Positions 1 to 6,079 are shown, numbered from the stretch's first letter. The stretch: DNA of 7,554 bases from Acidobacteria bacterium UBA6911 (GCA_002451015.1 DKBB01000382.1:1-7554); one strand, 5' to 3'. Translations and numbers: made by a program. The notes: generated by a model from the sequence alone, not told the origin.

Positions 1-1127
1 GATCGAATCTCCACGACCGACGCCATCGAGTAGAGGCTAAGGAAACCGCTGACCGGACAGACGTAGTTGCAGAAAGAACGATAACGGTAAAAGACCGCAA
101 CCACGGTGGCGCCGGCTACAAACAGAGAAAGGACTACGGCGTTCAAGATCGGCCGTGTGACCAGCATTGCTGAGAAAGTACAAAGCCCAAGGAAGAGAAC
201 ATTCTGCAGCCATATGTTCGATAATCTGCGCGGCCAGTGCTTGAATCCTTTCCAGATCCGCGTCACATCCTCGCGGACCGTCAGCAGGCGGCGGCGCTGA
301 AACCATTCTCCGAAAAAGGGAAAGGGGCAGGCCATACACCAGATCCGAGACCCGAACGGCAGGAGCAGCGTAATGAGAAGGAACCACCACAGGATCCAGA
401 CGAAAGTGACGATGATGTTGCGGCACCCGATCGGCGAGCCCCAGATACCGGCGATCAGGAAGAGCAGCAGAAAGGCAATTGCCGGGGCCAGCAGTGAAAA
501 CTGCAGCCATGGACGTCGCACCAGCCAGTCGAGAGAAGGCAGGCGCCGGAGCAGATCCACGCGCCTTAAAGGCAAATTCCCCGAAGAATTGGCCTCTTTA
601 TTCCTGAACACCATAAAGAGTGCGGCGAAGAGAATTCCGGGTACTGACGCCAGGCCAATCCAAAGGGGGTAGTTCGGGAGAACCACCAACTCGCCCTGCA
701 TGAATGGGTGGAGCGAGCCGCAGGTCACCGAACAGCGGAAACGGAACTTGCCCCTCTTTGCAGCGACAAACTGGACCTCTTCAACCGGTTTGTATTCATC
801 CCCTTCGGAGGGATGCCGGACATTGAAAGTCAGCTTTCCTGGAAAAACAACCGCCTCAATATCGTAGCCCTCAATATAGACACCGTGCACAACGTCCTCG
901 GCCGCCAGGCGGAGAAGCAGCCGGTCCCCCCGGTTGACCACCAGACGGTTGGGCTCGAAACCGTATTTGCGGGCCCGGATAAGGACTTCCCTTGTTTCCG
1001 GTTCGCCGCCCGATGGAGTAAAAAATCCACCCAAAGCCGCAAAACAGAGAACGATCCCTCCCGCTCCCACCTTGCGCCACCTGGATCGGGTGATTCTGTT
1101 CGTCGGGGCGTTCCTCTTACTTTGCAT
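1..1127 (-). CDS. CuA-domain / membrane polyferredoxin fusion protein (partial, C-terminus beyond window)
   Basis: Probable membrane electron-transfer protein joining a periplasmic CuA copper domain to a NosR/NapH/CcoG-like Fe-S membrane module. I read 375 codons from ATG 1127-1125 with no stop before the left edge. A basic N-terminus and a hydrophobic segment (residues 20-36) precede a cupredoxin domain (about 45-150). That domain carries His81 and the full CuA motif CSxxCGxxHxxM, with Cys132, Cys136, His140 and Met143. About five hydrophobic segments follow (near 155-174, 208-229, 238-258, 305-323, 330-347). Between and after them lie cysteine motifs CMACP (264-268) and CNYVCP (353-358), of the kind that bind 4Fe-4S clusters in NosR and NapH. 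The ATG lies inside the end of the cupredoxin gene (11-base overlap), which suggests translational coupling. The first motif is CxxCP rather than the usual CxxxCP. CuA assignment is strong; the partner enzyme and electron direction are unknown. Confidence 0.85.
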   Translation of the reverse strand, partial: MQSKRNAPTNRITRSRWRKVGAGGIVLCFAALGGFFTPSGGEPETREVLIRARKYGFEPNRLVVNRGDRLLLRLAAEDVVHGVYIEGYDIEAVVFPGKLTFNVRHPSEGDEYKPVEEVQFVAAKRGKFRFRCSVTCGSLHPFMQGELVVLPNYPLWIGLASVPGILFAALFMVFRNKEANSSGNLPLRRVDLLRRLPSLDWLVRRPWLQFSLLAPAIAFLLLFLIAGIWGSPIGCRNIIVTFVWILWWFLLITLLLPFGSRIWCMACPFPFFGEWFQRRRLLTVREDVTRIWKGFKHWPRRLSNIWLQNVLFLGLCTFSAMLVTRPILNAVVLSLFVAGATVVAVFYRYRSFCNYVCPVSGFLSLYSMASVVEIR

Positions 1128-1779
1128 ATTTGCTCTTCGTTATAATGATATCGACCTGAACGTCTTTACCCTTCTCAACGACAATCTCTTCGGGCTTCCC
1201 CTTCTTCTTGAGTTTCTTGTGCCATACATTCACGAGATAGCGGCCTGCCGGCACATCCGTAATCTTGAAGCCCGTCGACTGGGTTTGTGCATTGAGTTCC
1301 GCCACCTGGTAAAAGGGATGATCAAAAACCAAAATGTGGGCGGCCATTTCCAGGTGAAGCTGGCAAAGCGCAACCAAGGGTCCGGTTTCCTCAAATGTAT
1401 GGGTAACCGTCTCGCCCGGCCCCCAAGTCCCTATGTCGAGAGTGGCGCCCGTATTTTCAAACAGGAAAAAAACATTGTGGCGATCGTTGTCGCTGTTGAG
1501 AAAATCGACCGGGGTCCCTTTCTGCACTGCCATGACGTGGGGCATGAAAACCAGTCCTTTCTGATCCATTTCTACGTGTCCGGCAGGGGGGGGATACATC
1601 CCGGCTGTCTGCGGTTCCAGGAAGACAATCACGTCTTTCTGGCTCTTCGGACCACTGGTCAGAATCTTGGCCTTCTGGACGCTGACGGTTCCCGATACAA
1701 CTCCGGCGCGAACCGGAACCGCAGTGAGCAGCGTCATAAAGAGAAGCGACAGAAAAAAGTTGGAGTTGCATGTATGCAT
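1117..1779 (-). CDS. Secreted type-1 copper cupredoxin with carboxypeptidase-regulatory-like tail
   Basis: Probable periplasmic or cell-surface blue-copper protein, 220 residues. A signal peptide (residues 1-25, ending VRA) leads to a cupredoxin domain of the type often labelled methylamine utilization protein: QKGTPVDFLNSD followed by HNVFF. Type-1 copper ligands are visible as His101, then Cys139, His142 and Met145 in a C-x2-H-x2-M loop. Residues about 156-215 (GFKITDVPAGRYLVNVWH) resemble a carboxypeptidase regulatory-like beta-sandwich, and the tail is Lys-rich. I chose ATG 1779 because AAAGGGGGG (1796-1788) sits 8 bases before it. An in-frame GTG at 1788 would add three residues but lies within that ribosome site. 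It starts just after the heme/barrel gene (gap about 24 bases) and overlaps the CuA-protein start. It could carry electrons between the heme protein and the CuA protein (inference); the family name does not prove any role in methylamine metabolism. Confidence 0.85.
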   Translation of the reverse strand: MHTCNSNFFLSLLFMTLLTAVPVRAGVVSGTVSVQKAKILTSGPKSQKDVIVFLEPQTAGMYPPPAGHVEMDQKGLVFMPHVMAVQKGTPVDFLNSDNDRHNVFFLFENTGATLDIGTWGPGETVTHTFEETGPLVALCQLHLEMAAHILVFDHPFYQVAELNAQTQSTGFKITDVPAGRYLVNVWHKKLKKKGKPEEIVVEKGKDVQVDIIITKSKYAK

Positions 1780-1787
1780 GGCACTCA

Positions 1788-1796
1788 CCCCCCTTT
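1788..1796 (-). promoter_or_regulatory. Ribosome binding site deciding the cupredoxin start
   Basis: Minus strand reads AAAGGGGGG from 1796 to 1788. The last G is also the first base of an in-frame GTG, so that GTG cannot use the site. ATG 1779 lies 8 bases downstream, which is the normal spacing. Confidence 0.7.
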
Positions 1797-1803
1797 CTGC
1801 TGG

Positions 1804-3237
1804 TTAGAAAGACAGACTCAGGAGACAGAAGAGGGTTTTATCGAAGCCCGGCTGCAATTCCGCCCCCTTTACGTAAAACGTTCCCTCGGCACTCAACGAA
1901 ACGTTTGCCCGGAGATGCATTTTCAGACCGGCCACAACACGCGCGTTGTCCTGGTCCGGATTCAGTCCCTCGACGCCGGAAGGCAGATCGAAGTCGAGCC
2001 CTTCGTAGCGCGTGTAGGGGATCAGCCATGGAAGCGCGAAGTAAAGCGCTTCAGCGTACCAGGCATGTGAATCCACCTGCTTCGTACTCAGGTACCCGTA
2101 CGGATTGTCGTTCCTGCCGAACATGTAACCTGCTCCGATCGTCAGATCCTTGTACTTCTGCTGTCCGCCGAAACCCAACCTCCAGAAATCGTCTTCGCCC
2201 TTCCACAGGCTTCCGCTTGAATCTTCTATCGCTATGTCCGAACTCCCGATATAGCCCCAGAGCGAAAAGATGAAGCTGTCGTCCCGCCAGTATTCAGGCC
2301 GTGCCGCCAGAGGGTCCTCCACTTGCGTACTCGATCCGTCGAAGCCCAGCCCACCGACCTTGAAGGCCGCATCGAAGAAGAAATCCTTCTTTCCCCTGTT
2401 ATTGCTCGCGCCGACAAAGGAAAGCGCGGAATCGGGTTTTTCGCTAGACGGCGTTTTCAGGTTTCCGTTCACCACCCCGAAGCCGTATTTCCATCTGGAT
2501 CCGAATCCGTATACTTCGATTCCGATCTGCGGGCTGATGTCAAAATTATTCCCCTGGAAGCCATTCAGTCCGGACGACCCTGGATTAGGCTTAGGCATTG
2601 TCCAGCTGGTGTACTGGTAAAAGTGCGTGGTAAAGTTGTTCGAATTGCGGGCGGTAAAGAGACCCATGTGGGTTCCCACCGTGCCCAGGCGGATGTTCAG
2701 GGTATTTTCCCACAGCAGGTCCTCGATCCCGAGCCATGCCTTCAGCGTCGCCCAGGACTGGACATCCATCCCCCCAAAATCCTTCTGGATGTAGATAATG
2801 TCTCCGTAGACCGTCAAATTGTCTCCCAGGGTACCGGCCCATACCACCTCGAGTTCTTCGGGAAACAGGAAGGTGACGCTGGCGTCTCTGGAGCCGTCCA
2901 GGTCGACTTCCCCCAGGAAGCGGGTAACGAACGAGATTGGAGCATGGGCGGGGATGGTCGTCGGCCACACAGCTTTGGGCCAGAGCTTCTTGTAGGCTTC
3001 ATCGCCCAGGTCCACCGGCTGTGTTTTACGATAGCTTTCGTCGTCCTCGAACCGAAAGCCGTTCAGGCGAAAAGCTTCGCCCGTTGCGTTCCGGCGCGGA
3101 AACGCTTCGTGACAAGTGACGCAACTGGTCTGATATGTTCTCGAAAAAGACGGAATCGCCCACAACTCAGTTGAAAGAAGGATAAACATAAACATCGCGG
3201 CAGAAATGCTGAAGATCATTCTCTCTCTCATTTTCAT
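1804..3237 (-). CDS. Outer-membrane monoheme cytochrome c / beta-barrel protein
   Basis: Secreted protein of 477 residues that probably inserts in the outer membrane and carries one c-type heme near its N-terminus. A signal peptide (about 1-27, ending LWA) is followed by a single heme motif CVTCH (39-43) in the context SCVTCHEAFPRRNATGEAFRLNGFRF, which I recognise from a family of cytochrome/porin-like proteins in respiratory bacteria. I see no other CXXCH. The remaining roughly 420 residues are rich in alternating aromatic and polar strands (YGFGVVNGN, WYAEALYFALPW, NVSLSAEGTFYVKG) and end in Phe (LSLSF), as outer-membrane beta-barrels do. It lies 24 bases after the membrane-protein gene and 24 bases before the cupredoxin gene. 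Start: AAGGAG (3245-3240) is only 2 bases from ATG 3237 but 8 bases from ATG 3231, so translation may begin at residue 3. Heme attachment is well supported; conduit versus solute porin is open. Confidence 0.8.
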   Translation of the reverse strand: MKMRERMIFSISAAMFMFILLSTELWAIPSFSRTYQTSCVTCHEAFPRRNATGEAFRLNGFRFEDDESYRKTQPVDLGDEAYKKLWPKAVWPTTIPAHAPISFVTRFLGEVDLDGSRDASVTFLFPEELEVVWAGTLGDNLTVYGDIIYIQKDFGGMDVQSWATLKAWLGIEDLLWENTLNIRLGTVGTHMGLFTARNSNNFTTHFYQYTSWTMPKPNPGSSGLNGFQGNNFDISPQIGIEVYGFGSRWKYGFGVVNGNLKTPSSEKPDSALSFVGASNNRGKKDFFFDAAFKVGGLGFDGSSTQVEDPLAARPEYWRDDSFIFSLWGYIGSSDIAIEDSSGSLWKGEDDFWRLGFGGQQKYKDLTIGAGYMFGRNDNPYGYLSTKQVDSHAWYAEALYFALPWLIPYTRYEGLDFDLPSGVEGLNPDQDNARVVAGLKMHLRANVSLSAEGTFYVKGAELQPGFDKTLFCLLSLSF

Positions 3238-3239
3238 CG

Positions 3240-3245
3240 CTCCTT
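3240..3245 (-). promoter_or_regulatory. Ribosome binding site of the heme/barrel gene, favouring the second ATG
   Basis: Minus strand AAGGAG at 3245-3240. Spacing is 2 bases to ATG 3237 and 8 bases to the in-frame ATG 3231, so the latter is the better-placed start. The difference is two residues (MK). Confidence 0.6.
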
Positions 3246-3261
3246 GTCATTGGCATCACGA

Positions 3262-4263
3262 TTAATAGCCGTGCAGGTTGAAACTGGAAAAAAATAGAAT
3301 CCAACTCACACTCAGGCCGAACAGGATGAAACTCGACAGCGAAATCCGGCAGAGGCTCTGCTGAACCGCAGGAACAATCTTGACCAGAAAAGGATTCGAA
3401 CGAAAAAAACGCAGCACCCCGGTCGCCAGTCCTGTGACCGTTGCTGCGAACAGGCTCATGTAGAGCGGATAACCCAGGTATCCGTATTCCCCCTTCAGGA
3501 GGCAGAACGGGCAGTGATGATTGGGCAGCTGATAAACATAGAGGCAAATGAAGGAGATGATTGCGGCGATAGTCAGTGGAAGCATGACAATGCTGGCAAG
3601 CGCATAGCTTAATCCCACACGCCTTCGATACAGGTAGACCGCGCCCAGTAAAATAGTGAGCATCAGGGCCGTCCAGAAAATCGGGATCATCATTGAGGTG
3701 GGCAGGTGTGCCAGTCCGCCCGACAGTCCTTCGGATTCCGGGCCGAACTGGACACCGCAGCAGGAAGTGATCACATCGGGATCCAGAAGGATAAAGTAGC
3801 AAAAAAGCAGGACCGTCTGTGCCGTGAAGAGGGGCGCGAGCAACAATAGCACGGCGTGCTTGAACCGAATCAGGGGAAAGGCCGGAGACTGCAGGTCTGC
3901 GTGGTTGACAACCAGCCACAAGCCACTGCCTATAAATCCGGCCATCAAGACAATCAGCGCAGCATAACCGTAATAATTCGCTCCCAGGGTTCCGGCAGCA
4001 CACATGGCACCGGTAAAAAATTCGTGCAGGCCATCCGCTTCCCGCAGAAACAAAACCAGCAGCAGAAATTCCAGCGGCATTACCCGGCCCAGGATGGCCG
4101 AGGTGAGGTAGCTTCGTCGTTCCCTCAGAAGCTGCTTCACGGACGCATCACCGGGATTCCAGTGACGCAAGAGGTCGATACCTGCGGTGGTTGCGTAAAC
4201 GGTATAGGCGGAAACCAGCAAGGATCCACCGATTGCTGCAATGCCGTTAGGGGAAGGAATCAT
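3262..4263 (-). CDS. Polytopic membrane protein with CC and HHCPFC motifs, unknown family
   Basis: A 333-residue integral membrane protein I cannot assign to a named family. About eight hydrophobic segments are visible (near 8-28, 53-73, 84-119, 136-160, 188-211, 218-245, 264-284, 308-328). Notable residues are Cys168-Cys169 in DVITSCCGVQFG, His249-His250 next to Cys251 and Cys254 in HHCPFCLLKGEYGY, and MCAAGTLGANYYGY (87-100). The CPFCLL patch resembles the redox CxxC of bacterial VKOR or DsbB-like proteins, but the helix count and remaining sequence do not let me claim homology. The paired Cys and His could also bind copper. Its ATG overlaps the ATPase stop as ATGA, so the two are probably translationally coupled and could form one complex. 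It does not look like an FtsX/MacB-type permease, because I see no large periplasmic domain. The membrane location is firm and the function unknown. Confidence 0.8.
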   Translation of the reverse strand: MIPSPNGIAAIGGSLLVSAYTVYATTAGIDLLRHWNPGDASVKQLLRERRSYLTSAILGRVMPLEFLLLVLFLREADGLHEFFTGAMCAAGTLGANYYGYAALIVLMAGFIGSGLWLVVNHADLQSPAFPLIRFKHAVLLLLAPLFTAQTVLLFCYFILLDPDVITSCCGVQFGPESEGLSGGLAHLPTSMMIPIFWTALMLTILLGAVYLYRRRVGLSYALASIVMLPLTIAAIISFICLYVYQLPNHHCPFCLLKGEYGYLGYPLYMSLFAATVTGLATGVLRFFRSNPFLVKIVPAVQQSLCRISLSSFILFGLSVSWILFFSSFNLHGY

Positions 4264-4946
4264 TGCACCACTCCTTCCCCGACCAGCATACCGTCCCTCA
4301 AGTTGACAATGCGGTCGACAAAGTTTGCCCGGAAGACCAAAGGATCATGGCTAGCTATAAGAATAGTTTTTCCCTGGTCGCGTACCCGTTCCACGATATT
4401 TAAGAACTGCCTGGACAGGGCGGTATCCAGATGCGCGGTAGGCTCATCGGCAATGACAATATCGGGATCGTTTATCAGGGCGCGGGCAAGAGCCACTCGC
4501 TGTTTCTCACCTCCCGACAGGTTTTCCACCCGCTCGCTGCAGCGATCCAGCAAATCCAGGGCATCCAGTAATACGCGGCCTCTATCCGGCTTCGGAGACG
4601 TACTGTTACTCATTGGATAGAGAGGGATTCGGATATTTTCAAGAAGTGAAAGACCGGGAATCAGGTGGAAGTCCTGAAACATGAAGCCGAATCGACGGCG
4701 CCGCAACCGGCAGAGAAACTTTTCGGGCAAGGTGGAGATTTCATCTTCGCCAATCCATATTCGACCGCTCGTCGGACGGCTCATACAACCGATCAAACTG
4801 AGCAGGGTCGTCTTTCCGGAGCCGCTCGGTCCTCTCAGAACCGTCACCCTGCCCTTTCCCAGGCTGAGATCGATATGGCGAATGGCTGAAAATGTACGGC
4901 CATTTCCAAACCGGAAACTCTTTGAGACTGCGGTCAGTTTGATCAA
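4260..4946 (-). CDS. ABC transporter ATP-binding protein (LolD/MacB-like)
   Basis: Cytoplasmic ATPase subunit of an ABC transporter, 228 residues, the usual size for LolD/FtsE/MacB-type ATPases. All motifs are intact: Walker A GPSGSGKT (39-46), Q-loop Gln91 (MFQDFH), signature LSGGEKQR (143-150), Walker B IVIADEP (163-169), D-loop HLD (172-174) and H-loop His200 (ASHD). The start is TTG at 4946, giving MIKLTAVSKSF; GGAGGGG (4961-4955) lies 8 bases upstream, and the usual family N-terminus begins there. It follows the NosL-like gene after 54 bases that contain a hairpin, and overlaps the membrane-protein gene by 4 bases. No classical permease is in the window; the overlapping membrane protein is the obvious candidate partner, or a permease lies beyond the left edge. 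By position it resembles NosF in nos clusters, but its sequence is of the general LolD type, so cargo is unknown. Confidence 0.93.
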   Translation of the reverse strand: MIKLTAVSKSFRFGNGRTFSAIRHIDLSLGKGRVTVLRGPSGSGKTTLLSLIGCMSRPTSGRIWIGEDEISTLPEKFLCRLRRRRFGFMFQDFHLIPGLSLLENIRIPLYPMSNSTSPKPDRGRVLLDALDLLDRCSERVENLSGGEKQRVALARALINDPDIVIADEPTAHLDTALSRQFLNIVERVRDQGKTILIASHDPLVFRANFVDRIVNLRDGMLVGEGVVQ

Positions 4947-4954
4947 AGTGATTT

Positions 4955-4961
4955 CCCCTCC
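4955..4961 (-). promoter_or_regulatory. Ribosome binding site supporting a TTG start
   Basis: Minus strand GGAGGGG at 4961-4955, 8 bases before TTG 4946. No ATG or GTG in the same frame is better placed, so the ATPase very probably starts at this TTG. Confidence 0.65.
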
Positions 4962-4977
4962 GCAGCACTGGTCGATT

Positions 4978-4999
4978 GGACCGGACAGGAATCCGGTCC
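4978..4999 (-). repeat. Intercistronic hairpin between the NosL-like and ABC ATPase genes
   Basis: GGACCGGA (4978-4985) and TCCGGTCC (4992-4999) are perfect complements around a 6-base loop. The hairpin begins directly after the NosL stop codon (5003-5001). On the transcribed (minus) strand it is followed by AATCGACC, not by a T run, so it is not a canonical intrinsic terminator. A role in mRNA stability, or in partial attenuation that keeps ATPase levels below NosL, is inference. Confidence 0.6.
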
Positions 5000-5000
5000 G

Positions 5001-5483
5001 TCAGTGCAATCGACGAATACAGTCCTGGTCAACCTGTTGAAAGCGAAGGATTTCTCCGCCGTTATGATCAGATTTGAACTCGACCGCAGCCGCTTCCGCA
5101 TCGAAGGGCACCAACTCCATACCCATAGGCCCGTAAATATCGCTGCCGATTACATAAAAGGCCCTGCGCGCCTCTATACGTCTCGAACGGTAGTATTCAG
5201 AAACGAAAATACCGGCTATTTGTTTGGAAGCCGATTCAGGCTGATATTTGCGTATATCCAGTAAAAATCGAAACATGTCCTTGGGGCCGTCGAAGAAGAC
5301 GGTACTTTCATCTTGAAACTCAATCCGGGCGATCCAATTCGGATACTTGGCCACGAACATACCGCAGACAGGACATCGGGTGTCCGACCCCGGGTCGACG
5401 GAGGGTGCATCCGATGCTAAAACCAGGAATACGCCTGGACAAATCCCCAGGAGAAGTAGAAGAAAAATGAATATCCGCCCCAT
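5001..5483 (-). CDS. nosL: NosL-family copper chaperone-like protein
   Basis: Periplasmic protein of 160 residues in the NosL family, whose characterised member binds Cu(I) and helps assemble the copper sites of nitrous oxide reductase. A hydrophobic N-terminus (3-23) is followed by CPVCGMFVAKYPNWIA: Cys37, Cys40 and Met42 match the conserved NosL CxxCGM metal-binding patch. The rest also fits the family, including FFDGPKDMFRFLLD and YGPMGMELVPFD. Unlike many NosL proteins, I see no clear lipobox: Cys15 is preceded by GI, not by a small residue. It may therefore be a soluble secreted or signal-anchored form. ATG 5483 has AAGGGGG (5499-5493) 9 bases upstream. It is the first gene of the minus-strand cluster, so the repeat array at 5520-5604 lies in its upstream region. 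No nosZ is visible, so the copper client could be the cupredoxin, the CuA protein or an enzyme outside the window. Family call strong; client inferred. Confidence 0.88.
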   Translation of the reverse strand: MGRIFIFLLLLLGICPGVFLVLASDAPSVDPGSDTRCPVCGMFVAKYPNWIARIEFQDESTVFFDGPKDMFRFLLDIRKYQPESASKQIAGIFVSEYYRSRRIEARRAFYVIGSDIYGPMGMELVPFDAEAAAVEFKSDHNGGEILRFQQVDQDCIRRLH

Positions 5484-5519
5484 GGTTCTGTACCCCCTTG
5501 GACATTAATTAGATCATGC

Positions 5520-5604
5520 TGTCCGGCTAGTCTTCACGCGACAACTGACGACAGACAGGGTTTTGCGCCTAGTGTCGTAATTTGTCGTAAAAATAACTGG
5601 GACA
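5520..5604. repeat. Mirror-image repeat array bounded by TGTCC / GGACA
   Basis: A pair of tandem boxes, TGTCGTAATTTGTCGTAA (5573-5590), has a 10-base period. It faces an inverted, diverged copy ACGCGACAACTGACGACA (5536-5553); 13 of 18 positions pair as inverted repeats, around a 19-base centre. The whole is bounded by TGTCC (5520-5524) and GGACA (5600-5604), also inverted. Two readings fit. It could be a compound operator for the nosL-led cluster, since it lies 36-121 bases upstream of that ATG and one-turn spacing suits a dimeric regulator. Or it could be the paired ends of a small transposon remnant, since TnsB/Mu-type and IS21-type elements carry repeated boxes at TGT...ACA ends. I see no clear target-site duplication and no transposase. 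Confidence 0.6.
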
Positions 5605-6049
5605 GATGTTTAGATGAAATGGTGTTTCCCGTAATCCAAAAAGGGACACACCGGTCTGAAACTTGAGAAACCCTAATGCGGATACCTTAAATGAACCGGA
5701 ATCGGAGGGGGCCGGAAAGCAAGCTGAGACAGTCGATAATCTTTCAAGTTACATCCGGCGGATGAACCGCGTAAAGGATACGCATGCAGTCGCTTCATTC
5801 CGGATATACCAAAACATCGATTAAACACACACTTTATCAGCTCAGCCCAATTGAAATTCCTTTAAAGACAGCAGATCGTCTTTTGCCTTTTTTTGCCGCA
5901 TGTTTTCGTGCACGCGGACAAGAAAAATAAAACCGCCCGAATAAATATGTTCATAAAATACCGGTGTTCGCTAATAGCCCCAGGCAGCGGTCGGCCGGAG
6001 TGAATCGGCAAAATAAAATCAACCGCGCCCAAGCCGTGTCTGCAAAAAG
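5605..6049. other. Divergent intergenic region with no recognisable gene
   Basis: Stop codons are frequent in all frames. The longest ATG frames I traced on the plus strand (5691-5765, 24 codons; 5762-5824, 20 codons) lack a ribosome site. Short palindromes occur, such as ATCCGGCGGAT (5753-5763) and GCGTA/TACGC (5769-5783). I recognise no tRNA, riboswitch or CRISPR unit. It presumably holds the promoters of the two divergent transcripts. Confidence 0.5.
5621..5652. repeat. Inverted repeat, possible operator or hairpin
   Basis: GGTGTTTCCC (5621-5630) pairs with GGGACACACC (5643-5652) at 9 of 10 positions across a 12-base A-rich spacer. No T run follows on either strand, so it is not a canonical terminator. 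It lies about 140-170 bases upstream of the nosL-like ATG and just beyond the repeat array; a regulatory site is possible. Confidence 0.45.
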
Positions 6050-6079
6050 TTGATTACAACGCCCGTCGGCCATGATTAT
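6050..6079 (+). promoter_or_regulatory. Candidate sigma-70-type promoter for the GH28 gene
   Basis: TTGATT (6050-6055) and GATTAT (6074-6079) resemble -35 and -10 boxes with an 18-base spacer; TGATTA one base earlier would give 17. Transcription would start near 6086, about 27 bases before ATG 6113. This fits the downstream start and argues against translation from the in-frame TTG at 6050, which would then be part of the -35 box. Confidence 0.4.

Noticed and set aside
934..2070. Long plus-strand open frame (378 codons) antisense to the cupredoxin and CuA genes
   Set aside because: It lies opposite two genes with clear copper motifs and signal peptides; its translation shows no domain and an irregular, Arg/Gln/His-rich composition typical of a shadow frame.
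2323..3174. Plus-strand open frame (283 codons) antisense to the heme/barrel gene
   Set aside because: The opposite strand has a signal peptide, a CXXCH motif and a good ribosome site; this frame has none of these and is a shadow.
5692..5764. TPP-riboswitch-like pieces (GGGGGCC, GCTGAGA, ATAATC)
   Set aside because: The order is partly right, but the second conserved block (GATCTGG-TAAT-CCAGCG) is absent, and no thiamine gene follows.
5691..5824. Two very short plus-strand frames both beginning ATGAACCG (24 and 20 codons)
   Set aside because: Neither has a ribosome site, hydrophobic segment or recognisable composition; they are consistent with chance.
5864..5891. AAAGAC / GTCTTT inverted repeat followed by T-rich sequence, as a terminator
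   Set aside because: The stem is only 6 bases and AT-rich, and no gene ends here; this is a divergent promoter region.
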